A stretch of 64,000 nt of DNA from Massilia litorea (GTDB lineage Bacteria > Pseudomonadota > Gammaproteobacteria > Burkholderiales > Burkholderiaceae_D), in NCBI RefSeq assembly GCF_015101885.1, contig NZ_CP062941.1:2914001-2978000 (forward strand). Reading direction: 5' to 3'. Positions 45,660 through 57,063 of the stretch are shown here, piece by piece. The position numbers and the translations under genes are program-made. Below the pieces are notes generated by a model, which did no database searches, was not told the DNA's origin, and worked only from the letters and a program-made list of their open reading frames with translations. Within the stretch, counting starts at the first letter, position 1. Every line of letters begins with the position of its first letter.

Positions 45660-46640
45660 ATGCGTGCAATCGAAATCACCCAGCCGGGCAAGCCGGAAGT
45701 CCTGCAGCTGTGCGAGCGCCCGACGCCGCAATTGAAGGCGGGCGAAGTCCTGATCAAGGTGCATGCCGCCGGCATCAACCGGCCCGACGTGTTCCAGCGG
45801 CTCGGCCAGTATCCGGTGCCGCCTGGAGCGTCCGACCTGCCGGGACTGGAAGTGGCGGGCGAGATCGTCGACGGCGACCTCGGCGACAGCGGTTTCGCGA
45901 AGGGCGACATGGTCTGCGCGCTGGTGCAGGGCGGCGGCTATGCCGAGTATTGCGCAGCGCCTTTGGCGCAATGCCTGCCGGTGCCTGCCGGTTTGAGCAT
46001 GGTCGAAGCCGCTTCCTTGCCGGAGACCTTCTTCACCGTCTGGTCCAATGTGTTCGACCGCGCGGGCCTGAGCGAAGGCGAGACGCTGCTGGTGCAGGGC
46101 GGAACCTCCGGCATCGGCGTCACCGCGATCCAGCTCGCCACGGCAATGGGGCACTGCGTGTTCGCCACCGCCGGCAGCGCCGACAAATGCCGCGCCTGCG
46201 AAGAACTCGGCGCCGAGCGCGGGATCAATTATCGGGACGAGGATTTCGTTGCGGTCGTCAAGGAGCTGACCGGCGGCAAAGGCGTCGACGTGGTGCTCGA
46301 CATGGTCGCCGGCGATTATGTCGGACGCGAGATCGATTGCCTGGCGGACGATGGGCGCATTGCGATCATTGCGCTGCTGGGTGGAGCGAAGGCGAATGTG
46401 GATCTGTCGCAGGTGCTGCGGCGCCGCCTGACGATCAGCGGGTCGACCTTGCGGCCGCGGCCGGTGGCATTCAAGGGGGCGATTGCGCAGAAGTTGCGCG
46501 AGCGGGTGTGGCCGCTGCTGGAGCAGGGGAAGATCAAGCCGGTGATCTATAAGGTATTCCCGTTGGCGCAGGCGGCAGCGGCGCATACCTTGATGGAGTC
46601 GAGCACGCACGTCGGGAAGATCGTGTTGCAGGTAGTGTAG
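45660..46640 (+). CDS. NAD(P)H quinone oxidoreductase (PIG3-type, zinc-free MDR)
   Basis: A 326-residue medium-chain reductase without zinc ligands. The N-terminal GroES-like domain (MRAIEITQPGKPEVLQL; INRPDVFQRLGQYPVPPGAS) is of the PIG3/TP53I3 type. The Rossmann motif is VQGGTSGIGVTAIQLATAMG, near residue 145. It probably reduces quinones with NADPH. The start at 45660 follows the family; GAGAG lies 9 nt upstream. It lies before tpiA, as in many Burkholderiales. Confidence 0.9.
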   Translation: MRAIEITQPGKPEVLQLCERPTPQLKAGEVLIKVHAAGINRPDVFQRLGQYPVPPGASDLPGLEVAGEIVDGDLGDSGFAKGDMVCALVQGGGYAEYCAAPLAQCLPVPAGLSMVEAASLPETFFTVWSNVFDRAGLSEGETLLVQGGTSGIGVTAIQLATAMGHCVFATAGSADKCRACEELGAERGINYRDEDFVAVVKELTGGKGVDVVLDMVAGDYVGREIDCLADDGRIAIIALLGGAKANVDLSQVLRRRLTISGSTLRPRPVAFKGAIAQKLRERVWPLLEQGKIKPVIYKVFPLAQAAAAHTLMESSTHVGKIVLQVV

Positions 46641-46691
46641 GGCGGGGACGATTCCATTGACGTCTTTTCAATACGCGAGCCCAGCCATTGT

Positions 46692-46720
46692 TTGACCGAC
46701 CCCTGAACGGCAGCTAGAAT
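46692..46720 (+). promoter_or_regulatory. sigma-70-type promoter of tpiA-secG
   Basis: TTGACC (46692-46697), a 17-bp spacer and TAGAAT (46715-46720) make a near-consensus promoter. Transcription would start about 46727, some 20 nt before the tpiA ATG. Confidence 0.8.
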
Positions 46721-46746
46721 AGCGGGTTATTTGACTGTGGGGTAAT

Positions 46747-47493
46747 ATGCGTCCCAAACTCGTCGTAGGTAACTGGAAGATGAACGGCAGCCGCGCGAAT
46801 AACGCGACGCTGCTCGCTGGAATTGTCGAGGGACTCGGCAACGGCAAGGCAAACGCCGCCGTCTGCGTGCCCGCACCGTATCTGCAGCAATGCGCCGATA
46901 CGCTCGCCGGCAGCAAGCTGGCCTGGGGTGCGCAGGATGTGTCGATCCACGCCAGCGGTGCCTACACGGGTGAAGTCGCCGCCTCGATGCTGGTCGATTT
47001 CGCCTGCCGCTATGTGATCGTCGGCCACTCGGAACGCCGCGCCTACCACGGCGAAACGGACCAGCAGGTGGCGCAGAAGGCGCTGGCGGCACTGAACGCC
47101 GGCCTGACCCCGATCGTGTGCGTGGGCGAGACGCTCGCGCAGCGCGAAGCGGAACAGACGAATGCAGTGGTCGGCAAGCAGTTGTCGGCCGTGCTGGAAC
47201 TGCTGGACGGCGATGCCGTGGAGCGGATCGTGGTTGCCTACGAACCGGTCTGGGCGATCGGCACGGGCAAGACGGCAACGCCGGCGATGGCGCAGGAAGT
47301 GCATGCGCAACTGCGCGGCCAGCTGCGCGAGCGCAGCGCGGGTGCGGCGGAGAAGGTCGCGATCCTGTACGGCGGCAGCATGAAGCCGGACAATGCGCAG
47401 GAATTGATGTCGCAGGCCGATATCGATGGCGGCCTGATCGGTGGTGCGGCGCTGAAGGCGGCGGACTTCCTCGCCATCATTCACGCGGCATAA
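46747..47493 (+). CDS. tpiA: triosephosphate isomerase
   Basis: A 248-residue TIM-barrel enzyme that interconverts dihydroxyacetone phosphate and glyceraldehyde 3-phosphate. Catalytic residues are N9 and K11 (GNWKMNG), H94 (VGHSERR) and E166 ([11 protein letters not shown], just before the flexible loop). The C-terminal phosphate-binding YGGSMKPDN block is complete. Near-consensus promoter upstream; secG follows after 52 nt, the usual pairing. Confidence 0.97.
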   Translation: MRPKLVVGNWKMNGSRANNATLLAGIVEGLGNGKANAAVCVPAPYLQQCADTLAGSKLAWGAQDVSIHASGAYTGEVAASMLVDFACRYVIVGHSERRAYHGETDQQVAQKALAALNAGLTPIVCVGETLAQREAEQTNAVVGKQLSAVLELLDGDAVERIVVAYEPVWAIGTGKTATPAMAQEVHAQLRGQLRERSAGAAEKVAILYGGSMKPDNAQELMSQADIDGGLIGGAALKAADFLAIIHAA

Positions 47494-47545
47494 GCGGCGC
47501 AGAATTCAGAATTTGCAACGTAGTTAAACTTGGAATGGAACTGTA

Positions 47546-48013
47546 ATGAACGTGTTGTTCAATCTTGTGGTTGTCGTGCAGGTCATCTCGGCGCTGGCCA
47601 TCATCGGCCTGGTGCTGCTGCAGCACGGTAAGGGCGCCGACATGGGCGCCGCCTTCGGTTCCGGCGCATCGGGCAGCCTGTTCGGCGCCAGCGGTTCGTC
47701 GAACTTCCTGTCGAAATCGACCGCGGTCGCCGCAGCCATCTTCTTCGCCGCGACCCTGTCGCTGGCCTACATGGGCAACAACCGTACGCCTGGCGCAGCG
47801 CCAAGCGGCGGCGTGATGGAGCGCATGGCGGCACCGGCCAAGGGTGTTCCGGCAACCACGACGCCACCGGCCGATGCGCCTGCGCCGACCGCGGGTGTTC
47901 CTGCCGCGCCGACGGCCGACGTGCCGCCGGGCCCTGCCGAGACCGTGCCTGCCACCGTATCGCCGGCACCGGCCCCGCAGCCGACCCCGGCTGCTCCGGC
48001 AACGCAGAAGTAA
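47546..48013 (+). CDS. secG: preprotein translocase subunit SecG
   Basis: A 155-residue inner-membrane protein, a small partner of SecY and SecE. Two membrane helices (LVVVVQVISALAIIGLVLL and AVAAAIFFAATLSLAYMG) flank the conserved HGKGADMGAAFGSGASGSLFG loop. After residue 85 a Pro/Ala/Thr-rich low-complexity tail of about 70 residues extends the protein well beyond the 110 residues usual in E. coli. Such tails are common in betaproteobacterial SecG. It forms an operon with tpiA. Confidence 0.95.
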   Translation: MNVLFNLVVVVQVISALAIIGLVLLQHGKGADMGAAFGSGASGSLFGASGSSNFLSKSTAVAAAIFFAATLSLAYMGNNRTPGAAPSGGVMERMAAPAKGVPATTTPPADAPAPTAGVPAAPTADVPPGPAETVPATVSPAPAPQPTPAAPATQK

Positions 48014-48221
48014 TCGTCGTTAAGTTTGTTTGCGCGAGCGGGCTCTTCGAGCCGCTTGCGCGGGCGGTCGCAAGATCGCCGTTCCCTTGAACTGCCCCAG
48101 CCGCGCCGCGACCTCGGCGCTGGTCTGGATCTTGAACTGCTTTCGCCCCGCCTTTCGACAGGCTAGTGAAAGAAAGTTTGAGAAATTCCCTGTTTTTTCT
48201 TGCGATGCATCAATTTGAGCA

Positions 48222-48251
48222 TTGAAAAAAGGTGCTAAAGCAGGGTAGAAT
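48222..48251 (+). promoter_or_regulatory. promoter of tRNA-Leu
   Basis: TTGAAA (48222-48227), an 18-bp spacer and TAGAAT (48246-48251) place the start about 48258, five bases before the mature tRNA. Confidence 0.75.
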
Positions 48252-48262
48252 ACTGGTCTCCA

Positions 48263-48347
48263 GCCGACGTGGTGAAATTGGTAGACACGCTATCTTGAGG
48301 GGGTAGTGGCGCAAGCTGTGCGAGTTCGAGTCTCGCCGTCGGCACCA
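48263..48347 (+). tRNA. tRNA-Leu (anticodon GAG)
   Basis: An 85-nt class II tRNA with encoded CCA. The acceptor arms are GCCGACG and CGTCGGC, the D arm is GGTGAAATTGGTAGAC, and the anticodon stem CTATC/GGTAG holds the loop TTGAGGG with GAG at 48297-48299. The long variable arm and T loop (GTTCGAGTC) are typical of leucine tRNAs. It reads CUC and CUU codons. Confidence 0.96.
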
Positions 48348-48355
48348 AGATACAG

Positions 48356-48410
48356 AAAAAGCCAGCAAGGGCAAACGAGCAATTGCTCTCATGCCTGAGC
48401 TGGCTTTTTT
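48356..48410 (+). terminator. tRNA-Leu terminator
   Basis: AAAAAGCCAGC pairs with GCTGGCTTTTTT; the loop of about 32 nt includes a small inner hairpin (GAGCAATTGCTC). It separates the tRNA from the nuo operon. Confidence 0.75.
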
Positions 48411-48589
48411 ACGAGGATCAGTCGTACGGTCCTGGTGGCAGGCTAAGTCCTTGGCCGGAAATGCATGTGAGTTTTGCCAGCCAAAAACACATTTATTTAC
48501 GGGCAAGTGCTTTACAGCCAGGATTGCGCGATACGGCGCTGCAGGCATGCAGTGGTTTCATTAACGCGATCGTTCAAATAGGCTCCATC

Positions 48590-48949
48590 GTGAACCTCGA
48601 AAATTACTTCCCCGTTCTTCTCTTCATCCTGATCGGCGTCGGTGTCGGCGTTGCTCCCCAGGTGCTCGGCTATCTGCTCGGGCCACAGCGCCCTGACGCT
48701 GCCAAGCTCTCCCCATATGAATGCGGCTTCGAAGCCTTTGAAGACGCGCGCATGAAATTCGACGTCCGGTACTATCTGGTCGCGATTCTCTTTATTTTGT
48801 TTGATCTGGAAACGGCATTCTTCTTCCCATGGGGCGTCTCCATGCGTGAACTGGGCTGGGCCGGCTTCGTCACGATGATGGTGTTTATCGCCGAATTCAT
48901 CGTCGGCTTCTGGTACATCTGGAAGAAAGGTGCCCTTGATTGGGAATAA
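48590..48949 (+). CDS. nuoA: NADH-quinone oxidoreductase subunit A
   Basis: A 119-residue membrane subunit of complex I with three helices. The conserved loop [20 protein letters not shown] contains the cysteine near the quinone site, and [21 protein letters not shown] follows. It starts with GTG at 48590, since the family always opens [14 protein letters not shown]; the open frame upstream overlaps the tRNA terminator region and is not coding. It is the first gene of a 14-gene operon. No convincing promoter was found between 48411 and 48589. Confidence 0.93.
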   Translation: MNLENYFPVLLFILIGVGVGVAPQVLGYLLGPQRPDAAKLSPYECGFEAFEDARMKFDVRYYLVAILFILFDLETAFFFPWGVSMRELGWAGFVTMMVFIAEFIVGFWYIWKKGALDWE

Positions 48950-48952
48950 GCC

Positions 48953-49432
48953 ATGGCTATTCATGAAGGCGTTCTAAACGAAGGTTTCATTACCACCACA
49001 GCCGATAAGCTGATCAACTGGGCACGCACCGGGTCGATGTTCCCGATGACGTTCGGCCTGGCCTGCTGCGCGGTCGAGATGATGCATGTGGGCGCAGCCC
49101 GCTATGACCTCGACCGCTTCGGCATTGTGTTCCGTCCATCGCCGCGCCAGTCAGACGTGATGATCGTCGCCGGCACGCTGTGCAACAAGATGGCGCCGGC
49201 GCTGCGCAAGGTCTACGACCAGATGGCCGAGCCGCGCTGGGTCATTTCGATGGGTTCCTGCGCCAACGGCGGCGGCTACTACCACTACTCGTACTCGGTG
49301 GTGCGCGGTTGCGACCGCATTGTGCCGGTCGACGTCTACGTGCCGGGCTGCCCGCCGACGGCTGAAGCTCTGCTGTACGGAATCATGCAGCTGCAGAACA
49401 AGATCAAGCGCACCAACACCATCGCGCGTTAA
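48953..49432 (+). CDS. nuoB: NADH-quinone oxidoreductase subunit B
   Basis: A 159-residue subunit carrying cluster N2, the last iron-sulphur centre before quinone. Its ligands are visible as C38-C39 ([10 protein letters not shown]), C103 (GSCANGG) and C133 (VPGCPP). It lies in the peripheral arm next to the membrane. The gene starts 3 nt after the nuoA stop. Confidence 0.97.
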   Translation: MAIHEGVLNEGFITTTADKLINWARTGSMFPMTFGLACCAVEMMHVGAARYDLDRFGIVFRPSPRQSDVMIVAGTLCNKMAPALRKVYDQMAEPRWVISMGSCANGGGYYHYSYSVVRGCDRIVPVDVYVPGCPPTAEALLYGIMQLQNKIKRTNTIAR

Positions 49433-49448
49433 CACTGCCGGATTCACC

Positions 49449-50042
49449 ATGACGACAAAACTCGAAGTCCTCCAGCTCGCCCTGGAAAAAGCACTGGGCG
49501 AGGGCGCCGCCATTTCGGCCGCGCTCGGCGAAGTGACCGTGGTGGTCAAGGCCGCCGACTACATCAAGGCGATGCAGACCCTGCGCGACGATCCGACCCT
49601 CGCATTCGAAGAAATGATCGACCTCTGCGGCGTCGATTATTCCCAGTATGGCGAAGGCACGTATGACGGCCCGCGCTATGCAGTCACCACCCACCTGCTG
49701 TCGCTGGCGAACAACTGGCGCGTGCGCGTGCGCGTGTTCTGCCCTGACGACGAAATGCCGATCGTGGAATCGATTACCCCGATCTGGCGCGCCGCCAACT
49801 GGTACGAGCGCGAAGCCTTCGACCTGTTCGGCATCCTGTTCGACGGTCACGGCGACCTGCGCCGCATCCTGACCGACTACGGCTTCATCGGCCACCCGTT
49901 CCGCAAGGACTTCCCGATTTCGGGCTATGTCGAAATGCGCTACGACCCCGAGCAGAAGCGCGTGATCTACCAACCCGTGACGATCGAGCCGCGTGAAAAC
50001 ATTCCGCGCGTGATCCGCGAAGAAACCTACGGGATGAAATAA
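49449..50042 (+). CDS. nuoC: NADH-quinone oxidoreductase subunit C
   Basis: A 197-residue peripheral-arm subunit (30-kDa family), not fused to NuoD as it is in E. coli. The signature [24 protein letters not shown] is split over residues 121-144, followed by the [20 protein letters not shown] block. The ATG at 49449 is chosen by family fit. Its stop overlaps the nuoD start (TAATG). Confidence 0.96.
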   Translation: MTTKLEVLQLALEKALGEGAAISAALGEVTVVVKAADYIKAMQTLRDDPTLAFEEMIDLCGVDYSQYGEGTYDGPRYAVTTHLLSLANNWRVRVRVFCPDDEMPIVESITPIWRAANWYEREAFDLFGILFDGHGDLRRILTDYGFIGHPFRKDFPISGYVEMRYDPEQKRVIYQPVTIEPRENIPRVIREETYGMK

Positions 50043-51295
50043 TGGCTGAGCTTAAGAATTACACCCTGAACTTTGGTCCGCAGCACCCGGCAGCGCACGG
50101 CGTGCTGCGCCTGGTGCTGGAACTCGACGGCGAAGTGATCCAGCGCGCCGACCCGCACATCGGCCTGCTGCACCGCGGCACCGAGAAGCTGGCCGAGACC
50201 CGCACCTACCTGCAGTCGGTTCCGTACATGGACCGCCTCGACTACGTGTCGATGATGTGCAACGAGCACGGCTACGTCCTCGCCGTCGAGAAGCTGCTCG
50301 GCGTCGAAGCGCCGATCCGTGCGCAATACATCCGCGTCATGTTCGACGAGATCACGCGCCTGCTGAACCACCTGATGTGGCTGGGCGCGCATGCGCTCGA
50401 CATCGGTGCGATGGGTCCTTTCCTGTACGCCTTCCGCGACCGTGAAGACCTGTTCGACGTCTACGAGGCGGTGTCGGGCGCGCGCATGCACGCGGCCTAC
50501 TACCGCCCGGGCGGCGTGTACCGCGACCTGCCGGACTTCATGCCGAAGCACAAGGAATCGATCATCCGCTCGAAGAAAGCGATCGACGCGCTGAACGAAG
50601 ACCGCCAGGGTTCGGTGCTCGATTTCATCGAGTCGTTTACCAAGCGTTTCGACGGCTATGTCGACGAATACGAAACCCTGCTGACCGACAACCGTATCTG
50701 GAAACAGCGTACGGTCGGCATCGGCGTCGTCTCGCCGGAAGATGCGAAAGCGATGGGCTTCACCGGCGCCATGCTGCGCGGTTCGGGCGTGGCCTGGGAC
50801 CTGCGCAAGACCCAGCCTTATGCCGTCTACGACAAGCTCGACTTCGACATCCCGGTCGGCACCAACGGCGACTCCTACGACCGCTACCTGGTCCGCATGG
50901 AAGAGATGCGCCAGTCGAACCGCATCATCAAGCAGTGCATTACCTGGCTGCGCGCGAACCAGGGTCCGGTGATGATCGACAACCACAAGATCGTCCCGCC
51001 TGCGCGCGAAGAGATGAAGTCGAACATGGAATCGCTGATCCACCACTTCAAGCTGTTCACCGAAGGCTTCCACGTCCCGCCGGGCGAGGCCTATGCCGCG
51101 GTCGAGCACCCGAAGGGCGAGTTCGGCATTTATATCGTTTCCGACGGCGCCAACAAGCCGTACCGCCTGAAGATCCGCACGCCCGACTATGCACACCTGC
51201 AGAGCCTGGACGAGATGGCACGCGGACACATGATCGCCGACGCCGTCACGATCATCGGTACCCAAGACATCGTTTTCGGCTCCATTGACCGATAA
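50042..51295 (+). CDS. nuoD: NADH-quinone oxidoreductase subunit D
   Basis: A 417-residue subunit (49-kDa family) that forms the quinone pocket with NuoB. It opens [20 protein letters not shown], with the His and neighbouring residues at the quinone site, and has the [14 protein letters not shown] block. The C-terminus VFGSIDR is canonical. It is a relative of the large subunit of NiFe hydrogenases without the metal ligands. Confidence 0.97.
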   Translation: MAELKNYTLNFGPQHPAAHGVLRLVLELDGEVIQRADPHIGLLHRGTEKLAETRTYLQSVPYMDRLDYVSMMCNEHGYVLAVEKLLGVEAPIRAQYIRVMFDEITRLLNHLMWLGAHALDIGAMGPFLYAFRDREDLFDVYEAVSGARMHAAYYRPGGVYRDLPDFMPKHKESIIRSKKAIDALNEDRQGSVLDFIESFTKRFDGYVDEYETLLTDNRIWKQRTVGIGVVSPEDAKAMGFTGAMLRGSGVAWDLRKTQPYAVYDKLDFDIPVGTNGDSYDRYLVRMEEMRQSNRIIKQCITWLRANQGPVMIDNHKIVPPAREEMKSNMESLIHHFKLFTEGFHVPPGEAYAAVEHPKGEFGIYIVSDGANKPYRLKIRTPDYAHLQSLDEMARGHMIADAVTIIGTQDIVFGSIDR

Positions 51296-51315
51296 GTCCA
51301 CAAGGCAGAAAGATT

Positions 51316-51804
51316 ATGTTGTTATCCGAGCAGTGCTATAAAAAAATCGATCGCGAGTTGGCCAAGTACCCGGCCGACCAGCGCCAGTCGGCCGTGATGG
51401 CCGCGCTGGCCCACGCCCAGGTCGAACTGGGCTGGCTGTCGCCCGACACCATGCAGGAAGTCGCCGATTACATCGGCATGCCGGCCATCGCCGTGCAGGA
51501 AGTGGCGACCTTCTACAACATGTACAACACCCGCCCGGTCGGCAAGCACAAGATCACCGTGTGCACCAACCTGCCGTGCGCGCTGTCCGGTGGCGAGCGC
51601 GCTGCGCACCACCTGATGCAAAAACTCGGCGTCGAGTTCCGCGGCACCACCGAAGACGGCCAGTTCACCGTGCTGGAAGGCGAGTGCATGGGCGCCTGCG
51701 GCGACGCGCCGGTCATGCTGGTGAATAACCACCGCATGTGCTCGTTCATGAGCAACGAGAAAATCGACGCCCTGGTGGATGAACTGAAGGAAGCGAAGCA
51801 ATGA
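51316..51804 (+). CDS. nuoE: NADH-quinone oxidoreductase subunit E
   Basis: A 162-residue [2Fe-2S] thioredoxin-like subunit (24-kDa family). The cluster N1a ligands are C83 and C88 ([11 protein letters not shown]) and C124 and C128 ([12 protein letters not shown]). It sits with NuoF at the NADH-oxidising tip. It overlaps nuoF by 4 nt. Confidence 0.96.
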   Translation: MLLSEQCYKKIDRELAKYPADQRQSAVMAALAHAQVELGWLSPDTMQEVADYIGMPAIAVQEVATFYNMYNTRPVGKHKITVCTNLPCALSGGERAAHHLMQKLGVEFRGTTEDGQFTVLEGECMGACGDAPVMLVNNHRMCSFMSNEKIDALVDELKEAKQ

Positions 51805-53096
51805 CCAGCCTGCACGACCGTCACATCAATCCGCTGATCCTGAAGGATCTGAACGGCGAAAACTGGCACCTCGAAGACTACGTCAAGCGCGGCGGCTATT
51901 CCGCACTGCGCCGTATCCTCGAGGGCGGCATCACGCAAGAGCAGGTCATCGCCGACCTGAAGGCCTCGGGCCTGCGCGGCCGCGGCGGCGCCGGTTTCCC
52001 GACCGGCCTGAAGTGGAGCTTCATGCCGCGCCAGTTCCCTGGCCAGAAATACCTCGTCTGCAACACCGACGAAGGCGAGCCGGGCACGTTCAAGGACCGC
52101 GACATCATCCGCTACAACCCGCATGCGCTGATCGAAGGCATGGCCATCGGCGCCTACGCGATGGGCATCACCGTGGGCTACAACTACATCCACGGCGAGA
52201 TCTTCCAGGAATACCTGCGCTTCGAGGAAGCGCTGGAAGAGGCGCGTGCCGCCGGCTTCCTGGGCGACAAGATCATGGGCAGCGAATTCAATTTCCAGCT
52301 GCACGCGGCCCACGGCTACGGCGCCTACATCTGCGGCGAAGAAACCGCATTGCTCGAGTCGCTCGAAGGTAAAAAGGGTCAGCCGCGCTTCAAGCCGCCT
52401 TTCCCGGCCTCGTTCGGCCTGTACGGCAAGCCGACCACGATCAACAACACCGAGACCTTCGCGGCCGTGCCGTTCATCATGAACGTCGGCCCCGAGAACT
52501 ACATGGGCATGGGCAAGCCGAACAACGGCGGCACCAAGATCTTCTCGATCTCGGGCGACGTCGAGCGTCCGGGCAACTACGAGATCCCGCTGGGCACCCC
52601 GTTCGCCAAGCTCCTCGAGCTGGCCGGCGGTATGCGCGGCGGCAAGAAGATCAAGGCCGTGATTCCAGGCGGTTCGTCGGCACCGGTGATCCGCGGCGAA
52701 GTCATGATGGAAACGGACATGGACTACGACTCGATCGCGAAAGCGGGATCGATGCTGGGTTCGGGCGCCGTCATCGTCATGGACGAAACGCGCTGCATGG
52801 TCAAGTCGCTGCTGCGCCTGTCCTACTTCTACTACGAAGAATCCTGCGGCCAGTGCACGCCTTGCCGTGAAGGCACGGGCTGGCTGTACCGCATGGTCCA
52901 CCGCATCGAAAACGGCCAGGGCCGCCCGGAAGACATCGAGCTGCTCAACAATGTCGCGTTCAACATCAAGGGCCGCACCATCTGCGCACTCGGCGAAGCC
53001 GCCGCGATGCCGGTGGAAGCCATGATCAAGAACTTCCGTGAGGAATTCATTCATCACATCGAGCACAAGCAATGCTTGGTGCCCGCATACCTTTAA
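51801..53096 (+). CDS. nuoF: NADH-quinone oxidoreductase subunit F
   Basis: A 431-residue subunit (51-kDa family) that binds NADH, FMN and cluster N3. The NADH/FMN region is [19 protein letters not shown] and [15 protein letters not shown]. The 4Fe-4S ligands are in [12 protein letters not shown], with a further cysteine in [10 protein letters not shown]. Complete. Confidence 0.97.
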   Translation: MTSLHDRHINPLILKDLNGENWHLEDYVKRGGYSALRRILEGGITQEQVIADLKASGLRGRGGAGFPTGLKWSFMPRQFPGQKYLVCNTDEGEPGTFKDRDIIRYNPHALIEGMAIGAYAMGITVGYNYIHGEIFQEYLRFEEALEEARAAGFLGDKIMGSEFNFQLHAAHGYGAYICGEETALLESLEGKKGQPRFKPPFPASFGLYGKPTTINNTETFAAVPFIMNVGPENYMGMGKPNNGGTKIFSISGDVERPGNYEIPLGTPFAKLLELAGGMRGGKKIKAVIPGGSSAPVIRGEVMMETDMDYDSIAKAGSMLGSGAVIVMDETRCMVKSLLRLSYFYYEESCGQCTPCREGTGWLYRMVHRIENGQGRPEDIELLNNVAFNIKGRTICALGEAAAMPVEAMIKNFREEFIHHIEHKQCLVPAYL

Positions 53097-53117
53097 GCCA
53101 GGTCAGGTAACGATCAA

Positions 53118-55454
53118 ATGGTTGAAATTGAATTAGACGGCAAAAAAGTCGAAGTCGCACCAGGTTCCATGGTGATGGACGCCGCAAACAAACTCGGGAC
53201 CTATATCCCGCACTTCTGCTATCACAAGAAATTGTCGATCGCAGCGAACTGCCGCATGTGCCTCGTGGAAGTCGAGAAGGCACCGAAGCCGATGCCTGCC
53301 TGCGCCACGCCTGTGTCGCCGGGCATGATCGTGCGCACCCACAGCGACAAGGCTGTGGCGGCGCAGAAGTCGGTGATGGAGTTCCTCCTGATTAACCACC
53401 CGCTCGATTGCCCGATCTGCGACCAGGGCGGCGAGTGCCAGCTGCAGGACCTGGCTGTCGGTTACGGCAAGGGCGAATCGCGCTACAACGAAGAAAAGCG
53501 CGTCGTGACCCCGAAAGAGGCCGGTCCGCTGATCTCGATGGAAGAGATGAGCCGCTGCATCCAGTGCACCCGTTGCGTGCGTTTCGGCCAGGAAGTGGCC
53601 GGCGTCATGGAATTCGGCATGCTGGGCCGCGGCGAGCACTCGGAAATCACGACCTTCGTCGGCAAGACCGTCGACTCTGAAGTGTCGGGCAACATGATTG
53701 ACCTGTGCCCGGTCGGCGCACTGACCTCGAAGCCTTTCCGTTATTCCGCACGTCCGTGGGAACTGCAGCGCCGCAAGTCGGTCTCGCCGCACGACTCGCT
53801 CGGTACCAACCTGATCGTTCAGGTCAAGGGCGGCAAAGTCATGCGCGTGCTGCCGCTGGAAAACGAGAACATCAACGAATGCTGGCTGTCGGACAAGGAC
53901 CGCTTCTCGTATGAAGCCCTGGACAATGCGGACCGCCTGATCAATCCGATGATCAAGCAGGGCGGTGTGTGGCAGGAAACCGATTGGCAGACGGCGCTGG
54001 AATACGTGGCCCACGGCCTGCGCAACATTCGCCACGAGCACGGTGCGGACAGCATCGCGGCCGTTGCGACCGCGCACTCGACCGTCGAAGAACTGTTCCT
54101 GCTGAACAAAGCCATGCGCGGCTTCGGCGTCAACGCCGTCGACTTCCGCCTGCGCCAGAGCGATTTCGCCCTGGACGGTTCCGTCACCCCATGGCTGGGC
54201 ATGCCGATCGCCGAGCTGTCGACCCTGAAGCGCGCCTTCGTCATCGGTTCCTTCCTGCGCAAGGACCACCCGCTGGTCGCGACCCGCCTGCGTACCGCCG
54301 TCAAGGCCGGCGCCAAGCTGTCGATCCTGCACGGTTCGGACGAGGACAACCTGATCCCGACCGCGAACAAACTGATCGCCGCGCCGACCGACTGGCTGGC
54401 CGTGCTGTCGGAAGTCGTGGCCGCCGTGGCCGCCGCCAAGAACGTCGCGGCGCCAAGCGGCTTCGAGAACGTACAGGCAGGCGACGTGGCGAAAGCCATC
54501 GCCGCTTCGCTGGTTGCCATCGACGGCGACCTGCCGGGCGCCGTGCTGCTGGGTAACGCCGCATCGCACCACCCGCAGGCATCGCAGATCCACGCCGCTG
54601 CGCAATGGATCGCCAATGCCGTCGGCGCCAAATTCGGCTCCTTCGTCGAAGCGGCGAACACGGTCGGCGGCTACCTGGTGGGCGCCACCAGCAATGTCGA
54701 CCTGTTCAGCGTACCGAAGAAAGCTTATGTATTGCTTAACGCCGAGCCGGAACTGGACGCTGCGAATCCGCAGCAGGCAGTCGCCGCATTGGCCGGTGCC
54801 GAGATGGTCGTCGCCATGTCGCCGTTCAAGCATGGCATGGACTACGCCGACGTGCTGCTGCCGATCTCGCCGTTCAGCGAGACCGCCGGTACCTTCGTGA
54901 ACTGCGAAGGCCGTGCACAGAGCTTCAACGGTACCGTGAAACCGCTGGGCGAGACCCGTCCGGCCTGGAAAGTGCTGCGCGTGCTGGGCAACCTGCTCGG
55001 CCTGCAAGGTTTTGACTACGACACCGCCGAATCGATTCGCGACGAAGCGCTGGGCAAGGGTGTGACCGATCTGTCGGGCAAGCTGAACAACGTGGCCAAG
55101 CTGGCCCCGTCGGCGGCTTCGCGCTCGGAAGAGTCGGGTTCGCTCCAGCGCCTGGCCGACGTGCCGATCTATTTCGCCGACGCCATCGCGCGCCGTTCGG
55201 AACCGCTGCTGCGTACGGCCGACGGCCAGCAGCCGCTGGCTCGCCTGCCGAAGGCACTGGCTGAAAAGCTGGGCGTGGTCGCCGGCGACGTCGTCAAGGT
55301 CACGCAAGGCAATGGCAGCGCGCTGCTGGTCGCCGACATCGACGCCCGCCTGCCGGCGAACGTCGTGCGTGTCGCCGCCGCGCATCCGGCCACCGCTAGT
55401 CTAGGCGCGATGTTCGGCGCCATCACCGTTGAAAAAGCAGGGGAGGGCAAGTAA
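53118..55454 (+). CDS. nuoG: NADH-quinone oxidoreductase subunit G
   Basis: A 778-residue iron-sulphur subunit (75-kDa family). The N-terminal [2Fe-2S] domain has [20 protein letters not shown] and ACATPVSPG. Then come the His-Cys cluster ([19 protein letters not shown]) and the 4Fe-4S motif [16 protein letters not shown]. The rest is a molybdopterin-oxidoreductase-like domain without a metal role. Length is normal for betaproteobacteria. It overlaps nuoH by one base. Confidence 0.97.
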   Translation: MVEIELDGKKVEVAPGSMVMDAANKLGTYIPHFCYHKKLSIAANCRMCLVEVEKAPKPMPACATPVSPGMIVRTHSDKAVAAQKSVMEFLLINHPLDCPICDQGGECQLQDLAVGYGKGESRYNEEKRVVTPKEAGPLISMEEMSRCIQCTRCVRFGQEVAGVMEFGMLGRGEHSEITTFVGKTVDSEVSGNMIDLCPVGALTSKPFRYSARPWELQRRKSVSPHDSLGTNLIVQVKGGKVMRVLPLENENINECWLSDKDRFSYEALDNADRLINPMIKQGGVWQETDWQTALEYVAHGLRNIRHEHGADSIAAVATAHSTVEELFLLNKAMRGFGVNAVDFRLRQSDFALDGSVTPWLGMPIAELSTLKRAFVIGSFLRKDHPLVATRLRTAVKAGAKLSILHGSDEDNLIPTANKLIAAPTDWLAVLSEVVAAVAAAKNVAAPSGFENVQAGDVAKAIAASLVAIDGDLPGAVLLGNAASHHPQASQIHAAAQWIANAVGAKFGSFVEAANTVGGYLVGATSNVDLFSVPKKAYVLLNAEPELDAANPQQAVAALAGAEMVVAMSPFKHGMDYADVLLPISPFSETAGTFVNCEGRAQSFNGTVKPLGETRPAWKVLRVLGNLLGLQGFDYDTAESIRDEALGKGVTDLSGKLNNVAKLAPSAASRSEESGSLQRLADVPIYFADAIARRSEPLLRTADGQQPLARLPKALAEKLGVVAGDVVKVTQGNGSALLVADIDARLPANVVRVAAAHPATASLGAMFGAITVEKAGEGK

Positions 55455-56539
55455 TGGCAACGCCCGGTTTTATCGATAATTTCTACACGCTCGGCGCGAC
55501 CAGCCCGATCGCACCGGTCTGGCCTGTCATCTGGACCGTGATCAAGATCCTGTGCGTGCTGCTGCCGCTGATGGGCCTGGTCGCTTACGCCACCCTGTGG
55601 GAACGTAAGCTGATCGGCTGGATCCAGATCCGCGTCGGTCCGAACCGCGTGGGTCCGCTGGGCCTGCTGCAGCCGATCGCCGACGCCTTGAAGCTGCTGC
55701 TCAAGGAGATCGTGATCCCGGCGAAAGCCACCACCAAGCTGTTCGTGCTGGGCCCGATCATGACGATCATGCCGGCGCTGGCCGCCTGGTCGGTCGTGCC
55801 TTTCGGCCCGGACGCCGCGCTGGCCAACGTCAACGCAGGCCTGCTGCTGCTGCTGGCGATCACCTCGATCGAAGTCTACGGCATCATCATCGCCGGCTGG
55901 TCTTCGAACTCGAAGTACTCGTTCATGGGCGCCATGCGCGCCTCGGCCCAGATGATTTCGTATGAAATCCCGATGGGTTTCGTGATGGTCGTGGTGCTGA
56001 TGGTCTCGGGCAGCCTGAATTTCTCGGACATCGTCGCCGGCCAGGCCGTCGGCATGGCTGCGAGTCACGGTCTGAACCTGTTCTCGTGGAACTGGCTGCC
56101 GCTGCTGCCGCTGTTCGTCATCTATTTCGTCTCGGGCCTGGCCGAATGCAACCGCCATCCGTTCGACGTGGTGGAAGGCGAGTCGGAGATCGTCGCCGGC
56201 CACATGGTCGAGTACTCGGGCATGTCCTACGCGATGTTCATGCTGGCCGAATACGCCAACATGATCCTGATCGCGACCCTGGCATCGATCATGTTCCTGG
56301 GCGGCTGGCACGCACCGTTCGCGATCCTGGAATTCGGCGGCACCTTCGGCGGCTTCTTCTGGCTGTTCGTGAAGATGTTCCTGCTGGTCTCGATGATGGT
56401 CTGGGTCCGCGGCACCTTCCCGCGTTACCGCTATGACCAGATCATGCGCCTGGGCTGGAAAGTCTTCATTCCAATCACGCTGGTCTGGCTGGTGCTCGTC
56501 GCCGGCGTCATGCAGACGTCCTGGAATATCTGGAAGTAA
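55454..56539 (+). CDS. nuoH: NADH-quinone oxidoreductase subunit H
   Basis: A 361-residue membrane subunit with eight or nine helices, at the quinone entry next to the peripheral arm. [20 protein letters not shown] and the acidic loop [20 protein letters not shown] are diagnostic. [18 protein letters not shown] closes the conserved region. Confidence 0.97.
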   Translation: MATPGFIDNFYTLGATSPIAPVWPVIWTVIKILCVLLPLMGLVAYATLWERKLIGWIQIRVGPNRVGPLGLLQPIADALKLLLKEIVIPAKATTKLFVLGPIMTIMPALAAWSVVPFGPDAALANVNAGLLLLLAITSIEVYGIIIAGWSSNSKYSFMGAMRASAQMISYEIPMGFVMVVVLMVSGSLNFSDIVAGQAVGMAASHGLNLFSWNWLPLLPLFVIYFVSGLAECNRHPFDVVEGESEIVAGHMVEYSGMSYAMFMLAEYANMILIATLASIMFLGGWHAPFAILEFGGTFGGFFWLFVKMFLLVSMMVWVRGTFPRYRYDQIMRLGWKVFIPITLVWLVLVAGVMQTSWNIWK

Positions 56540-56553
56540 GGAAGCGCATTCAA

Positions 56554-57042
56554 ATGAACCGAATTAAAGAAATCCTCGGCAGCCTGATGCTGTCCGAACT
56601 GTTCAAGGGTCTGGCCCTGACGGGCAAGTACGCCCTGTCGCGCAAGATCACGGTGCAGTATCCGGAAGAAAAGACGCCGATGTCGAACCGCTTCCGCGGC
56701 CTGCACGCGCTGCGCCGCTACCCGAACGGGGAAGAGCGCTGCATCGCCTGCAAACTGTGCGAAGCGGTGTGCCCGGCCATGGCCATCACGATCGAGTCGG
56801 CGCAGCGCGAAGACGGCACCCGCCGTACCACGCGCTACGACATCGACCTGACCAAGTGCATCTTCTGCGGCTTCTGCGAAGAGTCCTGCCCGGTCGACTC
56901 GATCGTCGAGACCCACGTGCTGGAATACCACGGCGAAAAGCGCGGCGATCTCTATTACACCAAAGAGATGCTGCTGGCCGTGGGCGACCGTTACGAAGCC
57001 GACATCGCTGCCGCCCGCGCGGCCGACGCCAAGTACCGTTAA
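56554..57042 (+). CDS. nuoI: NADH-quinone oxidoreductase subunit I
   Basis: A 162-residue ferredoxin-like subunit with clusters N6a and N6b. The two 4Fe-4S motifs are [12 protein letters not shown] and [12 protein letters not shown]. The N-terminal amphipathic helix attaches it to the membrane arm. It lies 14 nt after nuoH. Confidence 0.97.
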   Translation: MNRIKEILGSLMLSELFKGLALTGKYALSRKITVQYPEEKTPMSNRFRGLHALRRYPNGEERCIACKLCEAVCPAMAITIESAQREDGTRRTTRYDIDLTKCIFCGFCEESCPVDSIVETHVLEYHGEKRGDLYYTKEMLLAVGDRYEADIAAARAADAKYR

Positions 57043-57063
57043 CAAGAAAAGGTACCCTCAGTC

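Noticed and set aside
48014..48221. Possible gene remnant after secG (minus strand reads QTSAEVAARLGQFKG)
   Set aside because: The reading frame is short and no family could be named. A hairpin near 48040 (GAGCGGGCTC/GAGCCGCT) may be the secG terminator, but it has no T-run.
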